NCBI RefSeq assembly: GCF_007860175.1
Contig: NZ_SJPX01000002.1
Span: 1,240,001 to 1,304,000, forward strand
Length of the DNA stretch: 64,000 nucleotides
Source: Rubripirellula reticaptiva
Lineage (GTDB): Bacteria; Planctomycetota; Planctomycetia; Pirellulales; Pirellulaceae
Direction: 5' to 3'
The position numbers and the translations under genes were made by a program. Positions 43,037-51,540 of the stretch are shown here, piece after piece (the first letter of the stretch is position 1; each line of letters begins with the position of its first letter). The notes below the pieces were generated by a model. That model was given only the letters and a program-made list of their open reading frames with translations, made no database searches and was not told the DNA's origin.

Positions 43037-45832
43037 TCAGAATTTTTCGAGGATTGAGCCTGGATCGGGATCGGGCTTTTCCCCTGCTGGTGGGTCATCG
43101 GCGTCACCAGTGTCTGCGTCCGGTTCGTCGTCATCCGCCCCGGCGATTTCGTCCTCGAGTCGCCGTTGCCGAGTCCACTCATCTTCGCAGATGACAGTTT
43201 CTTCGGTGAGTGCCGGCCAGGGTTGCTTGCTGCGTCGTTCGTGCTCGGCGAATGACATTGCAAATTCGGAGTCGATGGGCATCGTCAGTCCGCCGTATTG
43301 AGCGTAGTCACGGTCTGCTTTGAGGCGGATGATGCTCCGTTTTCGCTTGGCACTTATGTTATTGCAGTCCACGGCCGTCAAACGCGGATGCTCAACTTCG
43401 GCAAATGATACGGTCGGTTGCTCGCCCGGTTGTTGGCTTGTACTTCTGGACAAAACGACGCTGTTACCGGAGGTGATTGAAAGATCCTGAATCTCTGACT
43501 TTGTTGTGACCGAAAAATACTGCTGCACCTGCACGTTGGCTTCGACGGTGGTCGTTAAATCTAAGCCGGATTGTTTCAGATCCTCAAGAGACTGGTGGGC
43601 AACAATAAGGCTGATATTCAAGCTGCGGGCTTGTTGGAAAACTTCCTTTAGGCTAGGCGATAGAATGCGTTGGAATTCGTCAATTACTACGTAGGTTTGA
43701 ACTCGTGACTGTTTTCGTAAGTGCAACGCAGATTTGAAGATTGAATGGAGGGCGAGTTGGGCGAGGTTTGCACTGGTGATGCTTCCGTCACCACTCCCCA
43801 GATCGAAGTGGCAAACCTGCGGTGATCTGAAAAACTGCGTGCAGTCGATGGCGTTTTCGAGAGCTTCATTGGAATGCCCCATCCCAGAAATCGCATTGAC
43901 CGACTCCAGCTCCGCCATTCGTCTAAGCACCATCTTTACGTGGCTTGAGTCGTCTTTTCCTCGCTTAGGCTTGTGGAGCGAGACCTCTTCACTCGCTTTG
44001 CAAAGCTCGCGGAACGATCGAACCTCGTCTTTCCTCTCCGCGTATGTGATCACTTCTGCAAGGTGATCAGAGTTGGCGTCGGAGAAGAACGATGGACCGT
44101 AAGAAACGCCATATTGCAATCCCAAAGCCTGAGTCAAAAAGTCTGCTTTGGTTTGCGGCGAACGCCCTTTTAAATACTGCTGGTCGACAGGATTGAAGAC
44201 ATAAGTTGACTCGCCTCGCTGCAGTGTGTGCCAGCGGAATCGCATGGCTCGTTTTTCGCTCTCGATACGGAGCGTCTCGAATAGAGCCGTGTCACCACCC
44301 TTGAGGTCCATCACAACAACGGATGCATCTCCATGCTCCATCAGTTGAATAATCAGCGGAATCAATCCGCAGCTCGTCTTGTGTGAACCACTTTTCCCCA
44401 AGATATGGACATGCTCCTTAAACGCCGCTCTAGGAATCAGAACAGGTGTGTTATCTTTGGAGTTGACCCCCATAAATATTGATTCGTTTGTGCGACGGTC
44501 ATCGCAATTGGCGACACGTTTGGTGATGTCTTGCCAAATCTCTGGTGTCAGGAAATGGCCGGCACGGACTCCTTTTGGAAACCGGGCACCTAATCTAGAA
44601 ACCACGATCATTGGTGTCGTAAGTGTGAGAGCCAGACCGGCGAAAAAGCAAACGATGGGTGAAACGATCCACGTGAGATAGCGAACGGTTTCTGCGTCGA
44701 ATGTGGAAGTGTTTGTGTTCTTCTGGAATGATCTTGGACCAGCAATCTCTATTTCCCAACGATTTCGTTCATCTTCCGTAAGACGGTCGAGAAAAGCTTT
44801 CTGATACGGCTGTAGAACCGTTGATTGCGAGCTACTGGAAGCCTGAATTGCTTTGGCAGGAGCTTGGTAGTCTTGCGGAACGCTGATCTGTGCAGCAGCG
44901 GCAAGGATGCCAAGTGACGCGACTGTGATGACTTGAGTCCAGCGTTGCTGGCAGTTGCCGGTACTTGCATGGTAGTTTCCCACACCCGGTTGGTTCCGCC
45001 AGTTGTATACGCAAAATCGACGAACGGCTCGCTTCATTCCGTAGTACATTCGTCGCGGTGTGAGGTACGGACGAAGACGTATCTTTCCAAGTACAAACTC
45101 AGTTGCGAGTAGCAAGCTAACAGACATGATTAGCCATGCGGTGACCAAAAAGAGTAGAGTTGTCGCAATAGAAAGAGGCGAGTCGGAGCCGCGCAAAAAG
45201 ATCGAGAACGAAACGATGTAGAGAATCGCCGGCGTGAATAGCACGAGGGGATACCACTCAATGTATTGCGAAGAAAACTGCCGAGCAAATCGCTTCTTCC
45301 AACTCTCGCGAAACATCTTACATTCGGACAAGAGCGTCGGTGGAATAGTCTGAAGCTCCATCGTTTGTGTCGCCAAACGGTCTGCGGCATGCACCGATAT
45401 GACCATTGCAACAAAGAGCGTGACGAAGGATGGGCTGAGAAGAGAAGCCGAATAGCAAATCGCCAGACCGACCAAGGCGGGCAACATCGCAGATGTCACT
45501 CGCCAGTGTGAGCACCTTGAGAGCATGATTGTTCGCAGGTAGATCAGTGTGACCAAGCCTGCAATCCACGCCAGATATTCTCCAAGACCCGCGATCGCTA
45601 GCCAACTCGCACCAAGAGCAAACGCGGCCAATATGGTTGCCCAGGTCTTTCTCCTTTCACGCAGCCAAGGGGTAGTTTGCTTGGGACGATTTCCAAATAT
45701 CGGAAGTTCCAAATCCAATTTGCTGTAGTCTGGAAGTTCCGAATACTGCGTTGGATTGTCGCGTGAAGTGTAAGCCGAGTCTGGATATGCGGGAGTTTGG
45801 AAAAAGCCTTCGATGAATTGTTGGATCTTCAC
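43037..45832 (-). CDS. VirD4/TraD-type conjugative coupling ATPase
   Basis: About 931 residues from the GTG at 45832, which has AAAGGA upstream and lies 16 bases after the previous stop; a GTG at 45889 would overlap that gene. Several membrane helices fill the N-terminal ~400 residues. The ATPase domain has Walker A GKSGSHKT (~480), MDLKGGD, Walker B TYVVIDEFQR (~700) and a Gln-rich motif (IVAHQSLEDLKQSGLDL). The C-terminus is acidic. It resembles the T4SS coupling proteins that bring DNA to the transfer channel. No mating-channel genes are seen nearby. Confidence 0.85.
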   Translation of the reverse strand: MKIQQFIEGFFQTPAYPDSAYTSRDNPTQYSELPDYSKLDLELPIFGNRPKQTTPWLRERRKTWATILAAFALGASWLAIAGLGEYLAWIAGLVTLIYLRTIMLSRCSHWRVTSAMLPALVGLAICYSASLLSPSFVTLFVAMVISVHAADRLATQTMELQTIPPTLLSECKMFRESWKKRFARQFSSQYIEWYPLVLFTPAILYIVSFSIFLRGSDSPLSIATTLLFLVTAWLIMSVSLLLATEFVLGKIRLRPYLTPRRMYYGMKRAVRRFCVYNWRNQPGVGNYHASTGNCQQRWTQVITVASLGILAAAAQISVPQDYQAPAKAIQASSSSQSTVLQPYQKAFLDRLTEDERNRWEIEIAGPRSFQKNTNTSTFDAETVRYLTWIVSPIVCFFAGLALTLTTPMIVVSRLGARFPKGVRAGHFLTPEIWQDITKRVANCDDRRTNESIFMGVNSKDNTPVLIPRAAFKEHVHILGKSGSHKTSCGLIPLIIQLMEHGDASVVVMDLKGGDTALFETLRIESEKRAMRFRWHTLQRGESTYVFNPVDQQYLKGRSPQTKADFLTQALGLQYGVSYGPSFFSDANSDHLAEVITYAERKDEVRSFRELCKASEEVSLHKPKRGKDDSSHVKMVLRRMAELESVNAISGMGHSNEALENAIDCTQFFRSPQVCHFDLGSGDGSITSANLAQLALHSIFKSALHLRKQSRVQTYVVIDEFQRILSPSLKEVFQQARSLNISLIVAHQSLEDLKQSGLDLTTTVEANVQVQQYFSVTTKSEIQDLSITSGNSVVLSRSTSQQPGEQPTVSFAEVEHPRLTAVDCNNISAKRKRSIIRLKADRDYAQYGGLTMPIDSEFAMSFAEHERRSKQPWPALTEETVICEDEWTRQRRLEDEIAGADDDEPDADTGDADDPPAGEKPDPDPGSILEKF

Positions 45833-45848
45833 TCTTTGTTCCTTTGCC

Positions 45849-46565
45849 TCAGATTGCGAACGTTTCAAGCCAACGCGAAGGCTCGACACGAACGGAGACA
45901 GGGAACTGACGTCGCTTGATTGATGCTGCTAGAGTGTCAGCCTTAGCTTGGCTCGGTGTCAGCATGACAATGAAGAAGAGACGGTTTTCGATTAGCTGCT
46001 GAAACGCGGGCACTTCCAATCGTTTGTCTATTTCTGCCTTGCATTTTCGAGCAGCGTGATCGACGGGGCCACCGAGGCATACGACGATCAATCCAAGTCG
46101 CTTTGTGCCCAATTCAGGATCAACTTCAAGAAAGTAGTTCTTGGCATCGACTTTCTTGGCCAGTAGTTTCGGCTGAGTTTTGTCGATCTTCCCGCGCGTT
46201 AGCTTCTCTCTTATTTGAGGCTCAGCGCTGCAGTATTCCAATATCGCCAGTCGTGTGGGCAAAGCTTGGCTACCGAACCCACCGGTTCGATTTCTTGAAT
46301 AGCCAAAGTAATCGCACGCGGCAGGTCCATAGCTGTAGTAGACCGATTCATGATCAATCTTATGACGTTCCAACAATCCGTTGCGGATAAGCCTGGTCGT
46401 TACTTTGGTGACAGCATTGAGCTGGGAATCGTCGAAGAACAACCGATGCAAAACATCACGCGTGGTCAATCCGTAGACTCGCACGTGATCAAGAATCTCC
46501 AAATCTCGATCCATCGTTTTACCGCGAACGGCACGATTATGTTGGGTGGGTTTTCGACGCGCCAT
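45849..46565 (-). CDS. Winged-helix replication-relaxation-like protein
   Basis: 238 residues from the ATG at 46565, coupled to the upstream gene through a TAATG overlap. The N-terminus is a winged helix (RDLEILDHVRVYGLTTRDVL...VTTRLIRNGLLERHKID). The remainder is alpha/beta and may be a degenerate nuclease-like domain. This layout fits the replication-relaxation family (PF13814 type) of integrative elements. Recognition is moderate. Confidence 0.6.
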   Translation of the reverse strand: MARRKPTQHNRAVRGKTMDRDLEILDHVRVYGLTTRDVLHRLFFDDSQLNAVTKVTTRLIRNGLLERHKIDHESVYYSYGPAACDYFGYSRNRTGGFGSQALPTRLAILEYCSAEPQIREKLTRGKIDKTQPKLLAKKVDAKNYFLEVDPELGTKRLGLIVVCLGGPVDHAARKCKAEIDKRLEVPAFQQLIENRLFFIVMLTPSQAKADTLAASIKRRQFPVSVRVEPSRWLETFAI

Positions 46566-47206
46566 TACCAGATCTCGTATGGCAGGTGACGTTTCTGGCA
46601 ATCCCGATGGAATGCTTCAACTCGTTGCTTGTCATAGCTACCGCCGAACTCAAGAACCAAGCGCGGACGTTGATCGGGTGCCTTTGCTAGAACTGCGTCG
46701 GGTAGCTTCTGGCGATAGCGAAACGGTGCGAGATCATCCTCTCCAATCCATGTCGCGGCCTTGTCGGCGTCGTTGCGGCGGAGGTTGAGAAACATCTGGG
46801 ATACGCCCAAGTCATGGGTGGCATGAAAGGAAAGTTTGAGGCGTTTGCCGCCTCGGCCACCAAACATCTTGGACGATTTTGATGTCGCGGTATAAACCGG
46901 AGTTTTGACGACACCTGCCGTCCATCGACTCTGTAGCTTCCACGCAACAGCACCAAAATCAGGCGCAGGCGTCTTTGGCTTCCAACTTGCTACGGGGTGA
47001 TCCATCGGTGGTAGTTCCGACGCAAACACGTGCTGAATCGAAACGAGTTCGACCTCTGCGAGCTTGTTGATGCGACGAATCGCTGCGTCGCTTGTCGCGA
47101 CTGTATCAGGCCACCACGTATCGCGAATTTGGATACGATTCAAGACTCGAACCTGATGACACAGAATCGAGAGAATCTCCTTGTCGCGTGGGGTTAATCT
47201 TGTCAC
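46565..47206 (-). CDS. Second winged-helix replication-relaxation-like protein
   Basis: 213 residues, GTG start at 47206. N-terminal winged helix (LTPRDKEILSILCHQVRVLNR...AAIRRINKLAEVELVS), then an alpha/beta part with HATHDLGVSQMFLNLRR and RPRLVLEFGGSYDKQRV. It is analogous to its downstream neighbour and overlaps it by the TAATG junction. Together they probably control replication or transfer of the island; neither has the HUH or MOB relaxase motifs. Confidence 0.6.
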   Translation of the reverse strand: MTRLTPRDKEILSILCHQVRVLNRIQIRDTWWPDTVATSDAAIRRINKLAEVELVSIQHVFASELPPMDHPVASWKPKTPAPDFGAVAWKLQSRWTAGVVKTPVYTATSKSSKMFGGRGGKRLKLSFHATHDLGVSQMFLNLRRNDADKAATWIGEDDLAPFRYRQKLPDAVLAKAPDQRPRLVLEFGGSYDKQRVEAFHRDCQKRHLPYEIW

Positions 47207-47428
47207 GATGAACTACCAAACTCCCATATTGTGATTCGTGGAGCTGAAAATTCAACAAAAGAAATTGATCGTGTTTCCAAGGTGTTTCCAGATACTCAGA
47301 TCTGACACTTCAGCACGAAACGAAGTCTTTTACGTCGTAATTTACGCCTATTTGGAACTGAGAGGCGGCACATGACGCGGCACATGGCACGGTGAGGTGG
47401 GGTGCCACCACGACGTTGCACTGAAGTA

Positions 47429-47815
47429 GCCGCTGCGAAGCAGCGGCGTGAGGTCGGGCGGCCAAGCCCGACCGAATGGCGAGTCCGTCCAGGACTCGCA
47501 AGACCGATTGCAACCGGCCCCAGGCGGTTCGATCGGTGGCCGAGCGGCCAAGCGAGGCGGAGCGACCCTCGTCGCTCATGGCGTCCGCCCTAGCGGACCC
47601 GTGCAAGACCGTTCAGGTCGCGTGCCCTAGCACGCATGGCTGCGGAGGGAGGGATCTCCCAAGTGCGAAGCACTGGGGAATCCCGAGAGCAGCGGCAAGA
47701 CAAAGCCCGCGGCCCCAGCCGCGCGGACCAATCACGGCCAGGCGTTCCGATCTCCTGATCGCGCACGCGATCGGGAATCGTACGCCAGGACAGAGGGGAC
47801 GTCGCAACGCGACGT
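47429..47815. repeat. Array of more than ten perfect small hairpins
   Basis: Within 387 bases there are perfect stems with tiny loops: 47429-47447 (8 bp, GAA loop), 47452-47473 (8 bp), 47479-47499 (8 bp), 47503-47537 (two-part stem), 47537-47550, 47560-47577 (7 bp), 47583-47598 (6 bp, CCTA loop), 47607-47619, 47620-47635 (6 bp, CCTA loop), 47662-47674 (GAA loop), 47757-47772 (7 bp) and 47799-47815 (7 bp). The stems differ in sequence, so this is not a CRISPR. It fills the gap 47207-47952, which has no credible gene. Confidence 0.8.
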
Positions 47816-47952
47816 GCGCTCTTGTCGAAAAATTGCACGGTTCCGACTGCACTCTATTCGTTGCTTAGGCTCGCTGCTTGCGCTGCAGAACTGGATTGTT
47901 CGTTTGTTAGTGGTACAAGGCCGGAAGCGACGATGTCGCCTCCGGCTGTCCG

Positions 47953-48492
47953 TCATTCAGTCTCAGCAAGGACACCTTCTTGGAGGGACGTTGTCTGCTC
48001 GTTTAGCAGACGCGAGACACTTTCCCAAAGGTCGCGAATTTGACGTGGTGAGGTTGCGAGCCAAACGGTATCAAGCATTGCGTCTTGCTCATCCAGCAAC
48101 GCCAAAATCAGCTTTCCAAGCTCATCGCTTTCCATTAGCCGACGCTTCTCCAACTTTTGCTGTGACTCCATGCGTTTGTCGATGATACCCTTCGCGACCC
48201 ACTCGCCCCTGTCGGCGATGCTGCTGACGGATCGCCCACTCAATCGGGAGGCATTGCGTTTTAGATGCTCCACCCTTTCTTCCTTCAGCCGCTCGATTGT
48301 TGCGTCGATTTCTTCGGCTCGCTTCACTGTTTCGTCAAGCCCAAGCCGCTGTTGCGCCAACTCTTCCGCTCTTGTTTCGATCGTTTCCAAGTAGCTCGGA
48401 TCGCGTTCGGCAACGATCCGCGCGATCGTTGACTCGATACGTTTTCCAATTCTCTCTTTCCAATGCTCTTTCTCTCTGACTGTCATGCTCAT
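47953..48492 (-). CDS. Coiled-coil hypothetical protein
   Basis: 179 residues, ATG at 48492 with GGAG at good spacing. Strongly charged and helical throughout (heptads in ETIETRAEELAQQRLGLDE and ATIERLKEERVEHLKR). No family recognised. Third gene of a minus-strand set that starts at 49138. Confidence 0.65.
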   Translation of the reverse strand: MSMTVREKEHWKERIGKRIESTIARIVAERDPSYLETIETRAEELAQQRLGLDETVKRAEEIDATIERLKEERVEHLKRNASRLSGRSVSSIADRGEWVAKGIIDKRMESQQKLEKRRLMESDELGKLILALLDEQDAMLDTVWLATSPRQIRDLWESVSRLLNEQTTSLQEGVLAETE

Positions 48493-48509
48493 GTTTTTTG
48501 TCTCCGTGT

Positions 48510-48779
48510 TTACTGCTTAGTAGCGTTTTCAAGTTTCATGCCGGCTAAGGCGTCACATTCTCGCCGCCACTTCCGAGTCGTCAATTCGACCCAAGCGACT
48601 GCGAGTGCGATGTCGCGGGTGTCGCTCGCTTTGAAGAAGCGTGACGTTTCACCAGCAAGGCTCTCGTCTCGAAACATGCCAATTTCGATTTCTGAGCTTG
48701 GTGTTTGCCGCCGCATTCCAACAACAACGCAACCAAAACTCGTCGCTTCAATCTGGTAGTCATCCGCTGTCCAGTTCAT
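48510..48779 (-). CDS. Small hypothetical protein
   Basis: 89 residues, ATG at 48779 with an excellent AGGAGG, overlapping the upstream stop by one base (TAATG). Likely small alpha/beta fold (YQIEATSFGCVVVGM). No domain known. Its coupling to both neighbours makes it a real gene. Confidence 0.65.
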   Translation of the reverse strand: MNWTADDYQIEATSFGCVVVGMRRQTPSSEIEIGMFRDESLAGETSRFFKASDTRDIALAVAWVELTTRKWRRECDALAGMKLENATKQ

Positions 48780-49138
48780 TATTGACCTCCTGTTCGTCGC
48801 GTTTGTGTGCGATGTACTCGCAGCTCGGGGCGCGTGCTTGCGGGCGACTTATCTTGAGCGGGCACCTTGGCGAATCCCGCAATCCATTGGCAACCACGAA
48901 TAACGTCCGGGTAGTCACTCGGGCGGAAGCTTTTGGCGAGCCGCTCCTCGCCATATCTCTCGTAGATGCGGTTTTGGGAAAACGTGTAGCTGATTTCTCC
49001 CGTGATGCTTTCGTTTTTCCAGATTCTTGTGATTACGCTCCCGTAAATTCGTTGCTTGAGTGGGCGGTTCTCCTCGAAATCTAAAGTTTCGTTTCGTTGG
49101 GGCTGAGCGGTTGGCTGAGCCTTCTTTCTTCTCAACAT
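48779..49138 (-). CDS. Small hypothetical protein
   Basis: 119 residues, ATG at 49138 with GGAGA upstream. The centre (IYGSVITRIWKNESITGEISYTFS... as IWKNES, FRPSDYPDVIRGCQWI) looks like a compact domain seen in integrative-element cargo. The tail is basic and Thr-rich. First gene of the coupled trio; its leader faces the 210-nt palindrome at 49183. Confidence 0.65.
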   Translation of the reverse strand: MLRRKKAQPTAQPQRNETLDFEENRPLKQRIYGSVITRIWKNESITGEISYTFSQNRIYERYGEERLAKSFRPSDYPDVIRGCQWIAGFAKVPAQDKSPASTRPELRVHRTQTRRTGGQ

Positions 49139-49182
49139 GGCGTGTCTCCATTTGTTGGTTCATTCTTAGCACCGTCTCCGAA

Positions 49183-49392
49183 GCGTTCCTCGGTCGGTGC
49201 AGGAGACACCTGACGTGCTGTCGAGCCGGGGGCAAGGTGGAGAACGGAGCGCAGCGGAGTGGACCTTGCGGCCGAGCGAGCAGCATGGCAGAGGGCGGCG
49301 TGCGTTTTCCGCGACGCGGAAACGCATGACGGTCATCTTCCGCGAAGCGGAAATGACGTACCCGCGTGGCTCCTGCACCGACCGAGGAACGC
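49183..49392. repeat. 210-nt multi-hairpin element closed by a perfect 23-bp stem
   Basis: The outer arms 49183-49205 and 49370-49392 are exact reverse complements over 23 bases. Inside are hairpins at 49301-49326 (GCGTTTTCCGC arm) and 49332-49357 (TTCCGC-GAA-GCGGAA plus a GTCAT/ATGAC base), and a weaker stem with ends near 49217 and 49284. The layout is a closed multi-branch structure. It lies in the 486-base divergent gap between the 49138 trio and the MT-A70 gene at 49625; nothing else was seen there. Confidence 0.8.
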
Positions 49393-49624
49393 CCCCAATC
49401 TCGACAGGTTTTGCGTCACATGCTTGACGAATCAAATCGGAAAGGGTGTCAGGTCTTGTACGGCTGTATTCGCCGTGAAAATCAACGTCGACGACAACCG
49501 AACTTGCAGTGGACGTGCCATCACAACGTCCACATTCTTCGCGATTGGCTGTTTTGAGTTTTCAATGGTCAGGGTAATCGCCAACCGTTGGCGAATCAGT
49601 TTGTTCCTAACAAAAGGCAATCGC

Positions 49625-50680
49625 ATGGGACTCTTCACGAAAGAAGAGAGTTCCGACCAATCGCAGTCGGAACCGAAGCAAGAGGGTCGAGAAGTCGCTG
49701 CTACGAACGACCACAATGACGCGGCGTCAGCACAACTAATTGCACTCAATGGAGTGCAGCAAGCGTTGGCGGTCGTGTCGAGGGTCGAAGACATCAAAGA
49801 GATCCGAGACCGCGCCGAGGCCGTTCGCAAGTACATCGAGAGCGTAGGTCTCGGGCTCGAGGTCCAAAACAAAGCCGCGGAACTTAAGCTTCGAGCGGAG
49901 CGAAAAGCTGGCGAGATGCTCGCGGAAATGAAACTGCACGGAGGCGACCGCCGCAGTGACCAAAGTGCCGACCGAAGAACGCTAGAGGACTTGGGAATCT
50001 CGAAGGATCAATCGTCGCGTTGGCAACTGCTCGCGGCGGTTCCCGAAAACCTGTTCGATGACTTCATCGGGCAATTCACCGTTCGTCGTGTCGAACTAAC
50101 GACCGCTGAGGCGCTTCGCTACGCAAGAACGATTCGTGGTCCTGGAAAGGGTGGAAAGTCCGCGACGGAAAATGATTGGCTGCCGCCAGCTATGCTGAGT
50201 GAGGTCCTTGCATCGGGAGCTAAGTTTGGTTGCATCTATGCTGCACCACCAGCGACGGGGGACGGAGAGGGAACGCTGAGCATTGATCAGTTGTGTGGAT
50301 TGCCGATCGGTGATCTTGCCGCCGAGAATGCACACCTTCATTTGTGGACCTGCAATGAGCAGTGCGCGGCGGCTCATCGTGTGGTCGAGGCATGGGGGTT
50401 CAAGCCGCAAGATATTCTCGTTTGGATTAGGCCCAAACGCGGCCCGGGCCCGTATTGGCGTCGCGCTCACGAGCTGTTGATGCTCGGTGTCCGAGGTGAT
50501 TGCCCATTCCAAGATAAGACCGTCCATAGCTGGATCAAGGCGAACAAGCCACGAAATGGCGGTAAGCCCTCCGCCGTCCGCGATCTGGTCGAGGCCGTCA
50601 GCCCCGGACCCTACGTCGAGCTTTTTGCGAATAAGACGGCTCGCGGATGGCAGTGCTGTCAGGTCGACGATGAAAGCTGA
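49625..50680 (+). CDS. MT-A70-like protein with degenerate catalytic motif
   Basis: 351 residues from the ATG at 49625; upstream in-frame starts run through the palindrome and are unlikely. The N-terminal ~170 residues are of the type found ahead of MT-A70 domains in phages and plasmids (LKLRAERKAGEMLAEMKLHGGDRR, LGISKDQSSRWQ). The MT-A70 part keeps LHLWTCNEQ, AWGFKPQDILVWIRPKRGPGPYWR and HELLMLGVRG. The catalytic DPPW is replaced by APPA (residues 207-210), so N6-adenine methylation is unlikely. It may be a DNA-binding or regulatory relic. Confidence 0.78.
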   Translation: MGLFTKEESSDQSQSEPKQEGREVAATNDHNDAASAQLIALNGVQQALAVVSRVEDIKEIRDRAEAVRKYIESVGLGLEVQNKAAELKLRAERKAGEMLAEMKLHGGDRRSDQSADRRTLEDLGISKDQSSRWQLLAAVPENLFDDFIGQFTVRRVELTTAEALRYARTIRGPGKGGKSATENDWLPPAMLSEVLASGAKFGCIYAAPPATGDGEGTLSIDQLCGLPIGDLAAENAHLHLWTCNEQCAAAHRVVEAWGFKPQDILVWIRPKRGPGPYWRRAHELLMLGVRGDCPFQDKTVHSWIKANKPRNGGKPSAVRDLVEAVSPGPYVELFANKTARGWQCCQVDDES

Positions 50681-50948
50681 TTGGTTCATCGCGTCCTGCG
50701 AGCGGTGCGGGAGCAAATGGTTTGCCCCGTTTCAGCCGATGCGGTGTCCACCGTGCGGCAAACTTCACCCGGCAGCCGTTCGCGGATTGCCGGATTACCT
50801 AATTTCAAACGACGAGAAAATAGACAATGAGCAAACCACCAGTGATCGAATTTCGGATGGGCCTAATCAAGGCGACTGTATGGGAGAACCAGACGAAACA
50901 GGGATGCCGATACACGACGACGTTGACGCGGCTTTTCAAGAATGGTGA
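50670..50948 (+). CDS. Small zinc-ribbon hypothetical protein
   Basis: 92 residues from the ATG at 50670, overlapping the MT-A70 stop by 11 bases. The N-terminus has a CxxC-x14-CxxC pattern (CERCGSKWF, RCPPCGK), a likely zinc ribbon. The last ~40 codons overlap the next gene in another frame, an unusually long overlap. Either the overlap is real or the stop of a shorter protein has been lost. Confidence 0.5.
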   Translation: MKADWFIASCERCGSKWFAPFQPMRCPPCGKLHPAAVRGLPDYLISNDEKIDNEQTTSDRISDGPNQGDCMGEPDETGMPIHDDVDAAFQEW

Positions 50949-51054
50949 CAGTTGGGTCGAGTCGACACGTTTTGGGCGAGACGACTTGCCACTAATCGAA
51001 AAGGTTGCGGCGAAAGCCCACGACTGGATATTCGCGAAGAATCAAGGCGGATGA
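50827..51054 (+). CDS. Small conserved island protein (copy 2)
   Basis: 75 residues from the ATG at 50827. It shares MGLIKATVWEN and STRFGRDDLPLIEKVAAKAHDWIF with the 81-residue protein at 38515-38760, but is encoded on the other strand in a different operon. Function unknown. Confidence 0.72.
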   Translation: MSKPPVIEFRMGLIKATVWENQTKQGCRYTTTLTRLFKNGDSWVESTRFGRDDLPLIEKVAAKAHDWIFAKNQGG

Positions 51055-51105
51055 AACATCGCCATGATTGAACAGTAAAGCCGGGCACGACGCCCGGCAG
51101 TTTGG

Positions 51106-51441
51106 TCAATAGTCACTTGGCAGCAGTACGGTCGTCGAGGCCCGGCTAGCTTCCGTAATGATCCAGATCTTTTCGCCTGATTTGCTTTGGTAGATCGAGA
51201 ATATCCGTGCTCCGGTCCGAATTGCATCTTCGTTGGCTTCGCGGTCATGTTCACTGCAATTCCCCCAATCGCCTGAGGCGTGGCGCTGCACCAGATCGTA
51301 CAACTCTTGCTCCTCCAGGTGCTCTAGCGCGCCCGGTGTCGCCCCTAACGCCCCAAGCGAGAACTTTGTGATCTCGATTATTCTATTGATACTCTCGTGC
51401 GTTGCGTTCTTATTCACGGTGGTGTCTCCAATGATGGGCAT
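51106..51441 (-). CDS. Small conserved mobile-element protein
   Basis: 111 residues from the ATG at 51441. The C-terminal section (ARIFSIYQSKSGEKIWIITEASRASTTVLLPSDY, seen as WIITEASRASTTVLLP) is a pattern I know from small proteins of plasmids and integrative elements, with no established function. The upstream frame runs into the 51479 palindrome, so the short start is preferred. Confidence 0.66.
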   Translation of the reverse strand: MPIIGDTTVNKNATHESINRIIEITKFSLGALGATPGALEHLEEQELYDLVQRHASGDWGNCSEHDREANEDAIRTGARIFSIYQSKSGEKIWIITEASRASTTVLLPSDY

Positions 51442-51478
51442 GTTGCCCGTTTCTTCCAACGGCCACCCGCCGAAGGCA

Positions 51479-51540
51479 AATTGTTTTCCTTCCGAGTGGC
51501 CTTTCACTCCTGCTGAAGGCCCGCTCGGAAGAAAACAATT
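51479..51540. repeat. 62-nt long hairpin in the leader of the 51441 gene
   Basis: Arms 51479-51496 and 51524-51540 pair over 17 positions with one bulged C, and an inner stem GGCCTT/AAGGCC (51498-51503 with 51516-51521) continues it. There is no T-run typical of a terminator on the minus strand. It is one of four palindromic gaps in the island. Confidence 0.7.

Noticed and set aside
47146-47160. GACTCGAACC resembling the tRNA T-arm, as a possible second att site
   Set aside because: Only ten bases match, and it lies within the coding sequence of a winged-helix protein.
47429-47815. CRISPR array or integron attC cluster
   Set aside because: There is no repeated unit sequence or regular spacer length, no cas or integron integrase genes, and no attC-like core sites.
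47448-47868. Several plus and minus frames of 60-130 codons across the hairpin array
   Set aside because: Produced by GC-rich palindromic DNA; Arg/Pro/Ala-rich with no start signals.
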